From an uncultured Oscillospiraceae bacterium (GTDB taxonomy: Bacteria > Bacillota > Clostridia > Oscillospirales > Acutalibacteraceae): DNA of 37,548 nt. Within the stretch, counting starts at the first letter, position 1, and each line of letters begins with the position of its first letter. The notes below the pieces were generated by a model. The model did no database searches. It had not been told where the DNA came from and saw nothing but the letters and a program-made list of their open reading frames with translations. A program made the position numbers and the translations under genes. This document shows positions 15,840-22,311 of this stretch, piece by piece. The stretch covers positions 1-37,548 of the forward strand of contig CAJKBW010000021.1 in NCBI GenBank assembly GCA_905198295.1. The letters are read 5' to 3'.

Positions 15840-16591
15840 GTCAATTCCTCCCATATTGTCAGGATCATGCCATCCACGTTATTGCCCGACAGATCGTACA
15901 CCCGGTCGTCCGGCAGCGCGAGTGCCCCGCTCTCTTCAGCGGGGATGAACCCCAGGGTAAAGGCCCGGCCGTCCTGTTCAAGATGCAGCGGCCGGCTGGA
16001 AACCGGGTGCTGCCAGAGAAAAGCAACGTATTCCTCCAGCGTCAAACCGTGCGCCGCCATGATTCCCGCATGCGGACACCCGACATACCGGAAATGCCAC
16101 GGCTCATGCGCGATGCCGGTGACCGCCTCCTTGCCGCGCGGATACCGCTCGATAAACCCGCAGCGCGGCGCAGCTGCCCGGAACATCCCCGCGATGCCGT
16201 CATAGGGAAACGCCGGGCGGATGAAATCCACCGCGCCCTCGTTGATGCCGAGATCGATCGCCAAACCCGTCTCGTGCTCGCTGCATCCCGGCAGCGCCAC
16301 ATATTTCCGGGTAAATTCCTCACCGTTGTCCCGCAGCGAATCGGCGTACAGCCGCTCCTGCTCGGCGCGGGTACGGGCGCCACTAACCGGCAGGATGCGC
16401 GTACCACAGCCGATCTGCGTAAAAATATGCCGCAGTACCGCCGCTGCCGACGGAGCCAGCATCTCTCCGCCGCCATCCGGGGACACCGGCACGCAACGTA
16501 CCGGCGCGGCCTCCGCCAGCGGATGCGCCGCATTGACCAGAATCAGGCTGCCCGCATGGATATCGGCTTCGGTAAAAGTTAACGGTTTCAT
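15836..16591 (-). CDS. vanXY: VanXY: bifunctional D,D-dipeptidase/D,D-carboxypeptidase (M15B)
   Basis: A 251-residue cytoplasmic zinc peptidase. The M15 signature is complete: SEHETGLAID with His106 and Asp113 as zinc ligands, and HEPWH with Glu163 as catalytic base and His166 as third ligand. In vanC/E/G-type clusters this enzyme destroys D-Ala-D-Ala and trims pentapeptide ending in D-Ala, leaving D-Ala-D-Ser precursors. There is no signal peptide, as expected for VanXY and unlike VanY. The start is ATG 16591 after AAAGGAGA. It is separated from vanG by 168 bases, an unusually wide gap for this cluster, and overlaps vanT by 4 bases. Whether the dipeptidase activity is present cannot be read from motifs alone. 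Confidence 0.9.
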   Translation of the reverse strand: MKPLTFTEADIHAGSLILVNAAHPLAEAAPVRCVPVSPDGGGEMLAPSAAAVLRHIFTQIGCGTRILPVSGARTRAEQERLYADSLRDNGEEFTRKYVALPGCSEHETGLAIDLGINEGAVDFIRPAFPYDGIAGMFRAAAPRCGFIERYPRGKEAVTGIAHEPWHFRYVGCPHAGIMAAHGLTLEEYVAFLWQHPVSSRPLHLEQDGRAFTLGFIPAEESGALALPDDRVYDLSGNNVDGMILTIWEELT

Positions 16592-16759
16592 CGGGAATCT
16601 CCTTTCGCAGACAAAAAGTGCCGCGGGGGTGTGATGGCTTGGCTGCCAAACAGGAAAAGCCGGCAGGCGTTTCCTGAGGACGTTTCGTGTATCTCGCGAA
16701 ACAGCCCCTCCTGTAACTGGTCTTGTGCCGTATACTTGCGTAACAAATCTGTCTGCCGG

Positions 16760-17815
16760 TCAGCCGGCAGCAGCTTCCAGCAGGCGCTCGAGCACCGTCT
16801 CAAATGACAGCCCAGCGCCGCGCATCATCGAGGGATAGCGGCTGTGCGCGGTAAAGCCGGGAATGGTGTTAACCTCATTGAACACAATGCAGCCGTCCGG
16901 TGTGAAAAACAGATCCACCCGTGCGAATACGGAGCAGCCCAGCGCCCGGTAAACGGTTTTGGCGGCGGCGAGGATACGCGCCTCATCCTCCGGGGAGATA
17001 CGGGCCGGCATATGGATTTTGGCGGTTTCGAGGGTGTATTTTTCGGTGTAATCGAAAAAGCCGCCGGCAAGCTCCACCTCATCCACCCGGCCGGCCAGCA
17101 GCCCCCCGGAAGCGTCCTCCAAAATCGCACAGCCCACCTCAAAGCCTTCGATCGCTTCCTCTGCGATCACCTCGCTGTCGTGCACGAACGCCCGCTCCAG
17201 CGCCGCGGGCAGCTGATCCGCTGCGGTAACGCGGGTGATGCCAAAGGACGAACCCGCCCGAACCGGCTTGATAAACAGCGGCAGCCCCAGCCGTTCGGGC
17301 AGCGTCTGCCACGCCTGCGGACCGTCCGCACGGGTGAGTACCGCCGCCCGCGGCGCCGCAATTCCGGCAAGCGCGGCGAGCTTATGCGCCCGATCCTTAT
17401 CCATGCACAGCGCACTCGCAAGGGTGCCGCAGCCGACCAACGGGATCCCCGCCAGCTCGATAAGCCCCTGCACTGTGCCATCCTCGCCGTTTTTGCCGTG
17501 CAGCACCGGAAAGGCGATATCCACATAAACCGTCTGCACACGATCACCGTCGCGCAGCAGCAAACCGTGTACCCCGCGGTCAGGGGACAGCGCCGCCGGC
17601 GTGCAGTGCGCGGCGTCCTCCCGCCAGGTGTCGTCCGGGATGCGCTCCGTCGGCCCGTCGTACCGGAACCACCGGCCGTCCCGTGTGATGCCGACGGCAA
17701 GCGTTTCATAGCGTGCGGGGTCGAGATGCGTCAGCACCGCATGCGCAGACTGCAAAGAAACCGGGTATTCCGGCGAGCACCCGCCGAAAAGCACCGCCAC
17801 CGTTTTGCGTTTCAT
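16760..17815 (-). CDS. vanG: VanG-type D-alanine:D-serine ligase
   Basis: A 351-residue ATP-grasp ligase of normal length. The N-terminal motif GGCSPEYPVSLQSA carries the conserved Ser/Glu pair for the first D-Ala. IKPVRAGSSFGI (182-193) is the ATP-binding strand. The omega loop around 253-265 reads FFDYTEKYTLE, with the EKYTL pattern of D-Ser ligases rather than the EKGF-like loop of VanA/VanB D-Lac ligases. RVDLFF...VFNEVNTIPGFT (299-322) supplies the magnesium ligands. The product D-Ala-D-Ser replaces D-Ala-D-Ala in the wall and lowers glycopeptide affinity. The ATGA overlap with vanW shows coupling. Intrinsic vanG-like clusters are often silent or inducible, so resistance cannot be assumed. 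Confidence 0.92.
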   Translation of the reverse strand: MKRKTVAVLFGGCSPEYPVSLQSAHAVLTHLDPARYETLAVGITRDGRWFRYDGPTERIPDDTWREDAAHCTPAALSPDRGVHGLLLRDGDRVQTVYVDIAFPVLHGKNGEDGTVQGLIELAGIPLVGCGTLASALCMDKDRAHKLAALAGIAAPRAAVLTRADGPQAWQTLPERLGLPLFIKPVRAGSSFGITRVTAADQLPAALERAFVHDSEVIAEEAIEGFEVGCAILEDASGGLLAGRVDEVELAGGFFDYTEKYTLETAKIHMPARISPEDEARILAAAKTVYRALGCSVFARVDLFFTPDGCIVFNEVNTIPGFTAHSRYPSMMRGAGLSFETVLERLLEAAAG

Positions 17816-18639
17816 TCTTTCGTCATCCTTTCTTCACCGGTATCCGCCTCCGGAAGGGGATAGCCGATCTCACACACGTTTTCGTACAGCGTTTCCTCGG
17901 TCGTCTGTCCGTCCGCGAGTGCGGTGCACCGCCGGCGTACCGACGCGATCTGGTACACCCGGCCGTCCCGCCTTTCATAGCGCACGAAGCCGTTTTCCAC
18001 TGTATAGGCGAAAGCGGCCGGCTTATCGGTACGCAGCGCACCGGTCATCACATCCCCGTCAAAGGTGATCCGCAGCTGCCAGACGGCATTCGTATCGTTG
18101 CGCACCTTCAGGTCAAGCCAGCCCTCGCTGACCGTCGCATCCACGCCGGCGGGACGGTCGTCCTCCGCAGGCGGAAACGATTCCACCGCGTGCGCATGCC
18201 GTTCCACCATCGTCAGCGGCGAATGCAGGAACAGCCAGTACAGCAGGTTGCTCATATGGCACAGCCCGCCGCCGTAGCTGCCGACAATCTTGCCGTCCAC
18301 GAGGTTCAGCCCATCCTTATACGGGGTCTTCCGGTCGGCATGTCGGGTCGCGAGACAAAACGAGAACGTTTCGCCCGGACGGATCACCAGCCGGTCGAGC
18401 ACGGCCGCCGCCAAACGCAGGTTATGCACCTTATTGTACTGGTACGCAATCGCGAACCCGCTGTTCGGGTTGACCATCGGGGTCGCGCAGCGGTACGCCT
18501 CAAACGGCAGCGGCTCATCAAAATCCGCCGCGTACCGGTTTTTATCCAGCCGCATCTTCAGGTAAAAGCAGAACTTGCGCTGCCAGCGGCGCAGCGGCAG
18601 CAGAAACGGGAAGCGCTGGGTCAGTCGTTTTCTCGCCAC
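17812..18639 (-). CDS. vanW: VanW family protein
   Basis: A 275-residue protein matching VanW in length and motifs, including the core PGETFSFCLATRHADRKTPY, the glycine-rich VDGKIVGSYGGGLCHMSNLL and the C-terminal strand region. VanW accompanies several van clusters; its biochemical role is not established. The start is GTG 18639, because AAGGAAGGA lies about 6-14 bases upstream; the frame is open further up but crosses a terminator hairpin, so translation from there is unlikely. It has a 4-base overlap with vanG. The 210-base leader between vanS and this gene contains competing hairpins. Confidence 0.9.
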   Translation of the reverse strand: MARKRLTQRFPFLLPLRRWQRKFCFYLKMRLDKNRYAADFDEPLPFEAYRCATPMVNPNSGFAIAYQYNKVHNLRLAAAVLDRLVIRPGETFSFCLATRHADRKTPYKDGLNLVDGKIVGSYGGGLCHMSNLLYWLFLHSPLTMVERHAHAVESFPPAEDDRPAGVDATVSEGWLDLKVRNDTNAVWQLRITFDGDVMTGALRTDKPAAFAYTVENGFVRYERRDGRVYQIASVRRRCTALADGQTTEETLYENVCEIGYPLPEADTGEERMTKE

Positions 18640-18679
18640 GGGAATATCCTTCCTTTCCGGTTTGGCCATCGGCGCACAC

Positions 18680-18732
18680 AAAAAAAGCGTCTGCGTTCCG
18701 GGCAGTTTCATTCTACCCGAAACACAGACGCC
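18680..18732 (-). terminator. Strong terminator/attenuator in front of vanW
   Basis: Minus-strand stem of 19 pairs (18731-18713 with 18705-18687), interrupted only by three wobble pairs that are valid on this strand, then seven T. It lies between vanS and vanW, both read in the same direction. Transcripts from vanRS would stop here unless the hairpin is prevented or read through. Confidence 0.85.
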
Positions 18733-18769
18733 GTTTATCCGCAGGAAATAAACGATTTCCTGCTTTTTT
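18732..18769. promoter_or_regulatory. Two mutually exclusive hairpins upstream of the vanW terminator
   Basis: GCAGGAAAT/ATTTCCTGC (18741-18749 with 18755-18763) and CGTTTAT/ATAAACG (18732-18738 with 18748-18754) are both perfect and share bases, so only one can form. The second shares its edge with the terminator stem. On the plus strand the first is followed by six T and could stop antisense transcription. Confidence 0.55.
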
Positions 18770-18775
18770 CTGATG

Positions 18776-18787
18776 CACTTCTTACGA
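18776..18787 (-). promoter_or_regulatory. Possible VanR box in the vanS-vanW leader
   Basis: TCGTAAGAAGTG on the minus strand agrees at 8 of 10 fixed positions with the VanR site TCGTANGAAANT as I recall it. It is flanked by direct repeats TCAGAAAA (18795-18788 and 18773-18766), 22 bases apart. This would allow VanR-activated transcription of vanW-G-XY-T from within the leader. Confidence 0.4.
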
Positions 18788-18849
18788 TTTTCTGACACGC
18801 CGAACCGGACGTGGAAAGCCGGCAGCCCCGTCGTATACGCCGCCCGCCC

Positions 18850-19947
18850 TCACCGGTACGGCAGCGTGATGGTGAAGGAAATCACCTCGTTTTCGCTCGC
18901 GGCAGTGATGGTGCCGCCGTGCAGGCTCACGATCTCCTTCGCTATCGCCAGTCCCAGGCCCGCACCGCCGCTGCGGCTGGTGCGCGCGGTATCCAGCCGG
19001 TAAAACTGCTCGAAAATCCGCTCGAGCTTCTCCGGCGGGATGGTGTTGCCGTGGTTGACCACTTCGATGGCCATTCCTTTTTCCAGCCGCGACACCCGCA
19101 CCTCGATTTCACTGAACGGAAAGCTGTAATTGACCGCGTTGCGCAGCAGGTTATCGAAAACCCGCTGCATTTTGTCTGCGTCGCATTTGATCTGGACATC
19201 CGGGCGCGCGTACAGCGTGCAGGTGAGGTGCTTCTCCGCAAACATCGGCTGGAACTCGAAGATGATCTGCTCGAGCATGCGGGTCAGGTTCACCCGGCTG
19301 ACCTCCAGCGTCAGCGAGGTGAGGTTGAAACGGGTAATTTCAAAAAACTCGTTGATAAGGTCCTCCAGCCGCTCCGCCTTCGCCAGCGAAATCGACAGGT
19401 ATTTCTCCCGCAGCTCAGGTGAAATCTCCCCCTCGTCCCGCAGCAGCGTCAGATACCCGATTACTGAGGTCAGCGGGGTTTTCAGGTCATGCGCCAGATA
19501 CACCACCAGGTCGTTCTTGCGCTGCTCGGCCGCCCGCGCCGCCCGCTCGCTGTCCTGCATCTTCACCTTGAGCGCATTGATCTCCACCGCAAATTCCTGC
19601 AGCGGGCTGGACAGCTCGATCATCCCCTCCTCCATCCGGTAGGCGTTCTGAGTTGCCTCCGCCAGCTCGCTCAGATAGAGGAACGGCTTGCGCCAGTAAT
19701 AGGCAAAGATTGCCACATAACCGACCACGATATACAAAAACGCAAACAGCGAGGTACGCAGCTCAAACCACTTGCCGATGCGGTACAGCAGCTCGTAGCC
19801 CTGCCAGGTAAACTGGTCGAAGGCCGTCCACGCCACGAGGTATGCCGCTACGCCTGCAAAGGTATACAGCGTGGTGGTGCCGATCATCCGCAGCAGCAGG
19901 CGCCCGGCCAGACTGCGCGCCTGCCGGTTCAGCTTTTCAGTCTTCAA
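18850..19947 (-). CDS. vanS: VanS-like sensor histidine kinase
   Basis: A 365-residue membrane kinase with two membrane segments (about 22-43 and 66-84) and a very short external loop. The H-box LVVYLAHDLKTPLTSVIGYL has the phospho-acceptor His153, followed by an N-box NLLRNAVNYS, an F-box FEQFYRLD and a G-box GGAGLGLAIAKE. The H-box wording is characteristic of VanS proteins. The short loop suggests an indirect or membrane-level signal, as in VanB/VanG-type sensors rather than large ligand domains. The start is taken as TTG 19947, 7 bases after GGAGTGGGG and overlapping vanR by 11 bases; an ATG at 20004 lies deep inside vanR and has no site. It phosphorylates VanR. Confidence 0.88.
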   Translation of the reverse strand: MKTEKLNRQARSLAGRLLLRMIGTTTLYTFAGVAAYLVAWTAFDQFTWQGYELLYRIGKWFELRTSLFAFLYIVVGYVAIFAYYWRKPFLYLSELAEATQNAYRMEEGMIELSSPLQEFAVEINALKVKMQDSERAARAAEQRKNDLVVYLAHDLKTPLTSVIGYLTLLRDEGEISPELREKYLSISLAKAERLEDLINEFFEITRFNLTSLTLEVSRVNLTRMLEQIIFEFQPMFAEKHLTCTLYARPDVQIKCDADKMQRVFDNLLRNAVNYSFPFSEIEVRVSRLEKGMAIEVVNHGNTIPPEKLERIFEQFYRLDTARTSRSGGAGLGLAIAKEIVSLHGGTITAASENEVISFTITLPYR

Positions 19948-20638
19948 TCTGATACCCCACTCCCCACACCGTCTTGATGAACTTCGGCCGCCGCGCCGGC
20001 TCATGCAGCTTCTCCCGCAGCCTGCCGATATGCGCCATCACAGTATTGTTGCTGCTCTCGAGATATTTTTCGCCCCAGACCGCCTCGAACAGCTCCTCCG
20101 AAGGCACCACCCGCCCCTTGTTCTCACACAGATACCACAAAATCGAAAATTCCATCGGCGTCAGGCTCACCGGCTTGCCGTACAGCGTGCACTTATGGCT
20201 GTCCTTATTGATGATCAGCCCGCGCACGTCGTATTCCGCCGCCGGTTCGTCTGCCGCTTCCCCGCGGTTATAGGTGGTGTACCGCCGCAGCTGGGTCTTG
20301 ACCCGCGCGACCACCTCCAGCGGGTTGAAGGGTTTGGTGATATAATCATCCGCGCCGAGGGTCAGCCCCATGATCTTATCCATATCCTCCACCTTCGCAG
20401 TGAGCATGATAACCGGGTAAAAATACTTTTCCCGGATCTTCTGGCAGATGCGGAACCCGTCGATCCCCGGCAGCATCACGTCCAGGATCGCCATGTCCAG
20501 CCCGCCCTTCTCCACGCACGCGAGCGCTTCGGCGCCATCGTAAAATTTGCAGACCTCGAATCCCTCGTTCTTCAGGCAGACCTCCAGCAGGTCAGCGATT
20601 TCCCGTTCATCGTCCACCACCAGTATTTTTTCATGCAT
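19937..20638 (-). CDS. vanR: VanR-like OmpR-family response regulator
   Basis: A 233-residue regulator: receiver domain 1-120 with Asp9/Asp10, phospho-acceptor Asp53 (AILDVMLPG) and the conserved Lys in ITKPF, then an OmpR/PhoB winged helix (about 135-233; LTPMEFSILWYLCENKGRVV and NTVMAHIGRLREKL). It is encoded directly upstream of VanS with overlap, the order of van clusters. Phosphorylated VanR would activate the resistance promoter and its own. The start is ATG 20638, 8 bases after AGGAGG. It has its own promoter. Confidence 0.92.
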   Translation of the reverse strand: MHEKILVVDDEREIADLLEVCLKNEGFEVCKFYDGAEALACVEKGGLDMAILDVMLPGIDGFRICQKIREKYFYPVIMLTAKVEDMDKIMGLTLGADDYITKPFNPLEVVARVKTQLRRYTTYNRGEAADEPAAEYDVRGLIINKDSHKCTLYGKPVSLTPMEFSILWYLCENKGRVVPSEELFEAVWGEKYLESSNNTVMAHIGRLREKLHEPARRPKFIKTVWGVGYQIED

Positions 20639-20674
20639 GCCGCATGCCTCCTATTCACCGAAGTCTTCTCCCCT

Positions 20675-20704
20675 ACTATACCCTACCCGGCGGGCACGGT
20701 GCAA
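20675..20704 (-). promoter_or_regulatory. Promoter of vanRS
   Basis: On the minus strand TTGCAC (20704-20699), an 18-base spacer and TATAGT (20680-20675). Confidence 0.65.
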
Positions 20705-20725
20705 CGTCCGCAGGGGAAATTTAAG

Positions 20726-20737
20726 ACTTTTTTATGA
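20726..20737 (-). promoter_or_regulatory. Possible VanR box upstream of vanRS
   Basis: TCATAAAAAAGT agrees at 8 of 10 fixed positions with the recalled VanR site, centred about 60 bases before the expected start site. The stretch is AT-rich, so chance is possible. Confidence 0.25.
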
Positions 20738-20743
20738 ATTTTG

Positions 20744-20794
20744 GAAAAACGGCAGCCTCCCGGCCGGCCCTGCGGCGCAGCGGGAGGCTGCCGT
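20744..20794 (-). terminator. Intrinsic terminator upstream of vanR
   Basis: Perfect 14-base arms (20749-20762 with 20781-20794), and on the minus strand the hairpin is followed by TTTTT. It ends transcription coming from the zinc-ribbon gene and isolates the vanRS promoter. Confidence 0.85.
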
Positions 20795-20811
20795 ATGTTG
20801 TGGAAAGGTCC

Positions 20812-20914
20812 CTTCCCGTGAATGCCTCAGGCATTCCGGAGCGTCTCCTGTATGTGTACAAAAAGGGAACGGTTTGCCGGCGACAAGCCGCCGACCGAAA
20901 GATATCCTCGCAGG
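20812..20914 (+). repeat. Structured repeat, copy 3 (plus orientation)
   Basis: Hairpin GAATGCC/GGCATTC (20820-20826 with 20830-20836), then GTACAAAAAGGG and a tail nearly identical to the end of copy 2 (20856-20914 versus 6493-6550). The middle CCCCTTTTGT arm is degraded here. Confidence 0.75.
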
Positions 20915-20923
20915 AAAAGCTTG

Positions 20924-21241
20924 TCAACCTTTTGGAGGCTCATTTTTCCTGTTATCGGATATCCTTTTTGCCATAAGTTTTTCATACTTTTTATATTGAT
21001 AAATTGTATAGGGTAAAATAATCAGTCTCCACAAAAAATATAGAATCCAGTAAACAATCTTAAAGGGTATGAAAAACAACCTGAACTTATGAAGATAGTA
21101 ATGCCTTTTTTCCATGATCACAACTTTTTTTAATTCGCCGCACCCCTCGCAAAGGTCATTTTCCTCCGTTAAAATAAATTTCTTTGCAGGATAGTTGGTA
21201 TTATTGATTTTGTTCCAGCATTCCAGACAAAACTCTGCCAT
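20924..21241 (-). CDS. Small zinc-ribbon membrane protein
   Basis: A 105-residue protein of a type common in Clostridia: N-terminal MAEFCLECWNKIN with Cys5 and Cys8 and a second pair in DLCEGCGELKK (Cys31, Cys34), forming a four-cysteine zinc ribbon. It is extended here by a hydrophobic, membrane-spanning stretch (about 50-85) and a basic tail. The function is unknown. The start is ATG 21241 after GAGGTGAG; an upstream frame extension lacks a site. It is divergent from a ribbon-helix-helix gene with a palindrome between. Confidence 0.75.
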   Translation of the reverse strand: MAEFCLECWNKINNTNYPAKKFILTEENDLCEGCGELKKVVIMEKRHYYLHKFRLFFIPFKIVYWILYFLWRLIILPYTIYQYKKYEKLMAKRISDNRKNEPPKG

Positions 21242-21260
21242 TTTTCTCACCTCAGCTTCC

Positions 21261-21289
21261 AGTATAGCTTGTATGCATTGCAAATGCAA
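21261..21289 (-). promoter_or_regulatory. Promoter of the zinc-ribbon gene
   Basis: On the minus strand TTGCAT (21289-21284), a 17-base spacer and TATACT (21266-21261). Confidence 0.75.
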
Positions 21290-21295
21290 TGCATA
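21272..21295. promoter_or_regulatory. 24-bp palindrome, probable operator of the RHH protein
   Basis: Perfect 10-base arms (21272-21281 with 21286-21295) around AAAT. TGCA recurs at 21274, 21279, 21285 and 21290, spaced 5, 6 and 5 bases. It covers the -35 and spacer of the zinc-ribbon promoter and lies just upstream of the RHH promoter. Confidence 0.65.
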
Positions 21296-21308
21296 TTTTT
21301 TATCCTTA

Positions 21309-21337
21309 TTGCTTTATACTGAAAGCATCACTAATAT
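21309..21337 (+). promoter_or_regulatory. Promoter of the RHH gene
   Basis: TTGCTT (21309-21314), a 17-base spacer and TAATAT (21332-21337). Confidence 0.65.
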
Positions 21338-21354
21338 ACTGTTGAGGTGGCCAT

Positions 21355-21528
21355 ATGGATAAATTCAAAATTCCTTCTGTTCCACCGACAATTAACAAAA
21401 CAATTCGCTTTCCCAGCGATGTAGTTGAAGAAGTCGAAAAAGCGATAGAAGGTAAAAATTGCACGTTCTCCGCTTTTGTCATTGCGGCTGTCCGTATGGC
21501 CTTGGAAAATTTAGATGAACAGCGATAA
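21355..21528 (+). CDS. Small ribbon-helix-helix (Arc/CopG-like) DNA-binding protein
   Basis: A 57-residue protein. The strand NKTIRFPSDVV, followed by helix A (VEEVEKAIEG), a turn (KNCTFS) and helix B (AFVIAAVRMALENL), is the ribbon-helix-helix fold, used by dimeric repressors and antitoxins. The start is ATG 21355 with GAGGTGG (21344-21350) just upstream. It has its own promoter and terminator. It is divergent from the zinc-ribbon membrane gene, and the palindrome between them makes it a likely auto-repressor. No toxin-like partner is adjacent on the same strand. Confidence 0.8.
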   Translation: MDKFKIPSVPPTINKTIRFPSDVVEEVEKAIEGKNCTFSAFVIAAVRMALENLDEQR

Positions 21529-21560
21529 AAGCCCGCACAGAAAATTTCTGTGCGGGCTTT
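21528..21560. terminator. Bidirectional intrinsic terminator
   Basis: Sixteen-base perfect arms (21528-21543 with 21545-21560) with A and T runs, shared by the RHH gene and the convergent sigE gene. Confidence 0.9.
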
Positions 21561-21576
21561 AACCTTTTATTTCCTC

Positions 21577-22308
21577 TCACGCGCCGGAACGCTCGATATC
21601 CTTTTTCAACCGGCGGATGATCTTCTTTTCCAGCCGCGATATGTAGGACTGCGAAATCCCCAGCAGGTCGGCGACCTCCTTCTGGGTATGCTCTTTGTTG
21701 CCGTCCAGCCCGAACCGCAGGCGCATGATCAGCTGTTCGCGCTCGGACAGCCGCGCGACGCATTCGAGCAGCAGGTGCCGCTCGGCTTCCTGCTCGATGT
21801 CGCGGTTGACCAGATCCGGTTCGCTGCCGAGAATATCCGACAGCAACAGTTCGTTGCCGTCCCAGTCCACGTTGAGCGGCTCATCGATCGACAGCTCATT
21901 GCGCAGCTGGCTGTTTTTGCGCAGGTACATCAAAATCTCATTCTCGATGCACCGCGACGAATAGGTGGCCAGCTTGATATTGCGGGAAGGGCAGAAGGTA
22001 TTGACCGCCTTGATCAGCCCGATGGTGCCGATGGAGATCAGATCCTCAATGCCTACGCCGGAATTCTCAAATTTGCGCGCGATATACACCACAAGCCGCA
22101 GGTTATGGGTGATCAGCACGTCGCGTGCGGCCGGGTCCCCGGCCTCCATACGCGCAAAAACGGCGGCTTCCTCCTCGGCAGTGAGCGGAGAGGGCAACGT
22201 GTCAGCGCCGTTGATATAGTGCACCCCTTCAGCCTGCCGGCGCAGCAGGCGGTACAGCAGCTGCCGCCAGTGGGTGAAGAGGCGGCGCACGGAAAGTAGC
22301 ATACTCAT
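21577..22308 (-). CDS. sigE: Sporulation sigma factor SigE (pro-sigma-E)
   Basis: A 243-residue sigma-70 family factor with mother-cell SigE organisation. The amphipathic, basic N-terminus (about 1-28) is the pro-sequence removed on activation. Region 2 (about 60-130) carries RLVVYIARKFENSG and DLISIGTIGLIKAVNTF; region 4 (about 185-240) ends in TQKEVADLLGISQSYISRLEKK, the -35 recognition helix. SpoIIGA, encoded 3 bases upstream, is the processing protease. The start is ATG 22308 with AAAGGAAAGG inside the end of spoIIGA; ATG 22302 is an alternative. sigG, often next in Clostridia, does not follow here; a terminator does. Confidence 0.95.
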   Translation of the reverse strand: MSMLLSVRRLFTHWRQLLYRLLRRQAEGVHYINGADTLPSPLTAEEEAAVFARMEAGDPAARDVLITHNLRLVVYIARKFENSGVGIEDLISIGTIGLIKAVNTFCPSRNIKLATYSSRCIENEILMYLRKNSQLRNELSIDEPLNVDWDGNELLLSDILGSEPDLVNRDIEQEAERHLLLECVARLSEREQLIMRLRFGLDGNKEHTQKEVADLLGISQSYISRLEKKIIRRLKKDIERSGA

Positions 22309-22311
22309 GGC

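Noticed and set aside
16588..16803. Small minus-strand frame across the vanG-vanXY gap
   Set aside because: It overlaps the end of vanG in another frame, lacks a ribosome site and has no recognisable motif.
18741..18769. Plus-strand terminator as evidence for a plus-strand gene in the van region
   Set aside because: No plausible plus-strand gene precedes it. The hairpin is better explained as part of the minus-strand leader or as an antisense stop.
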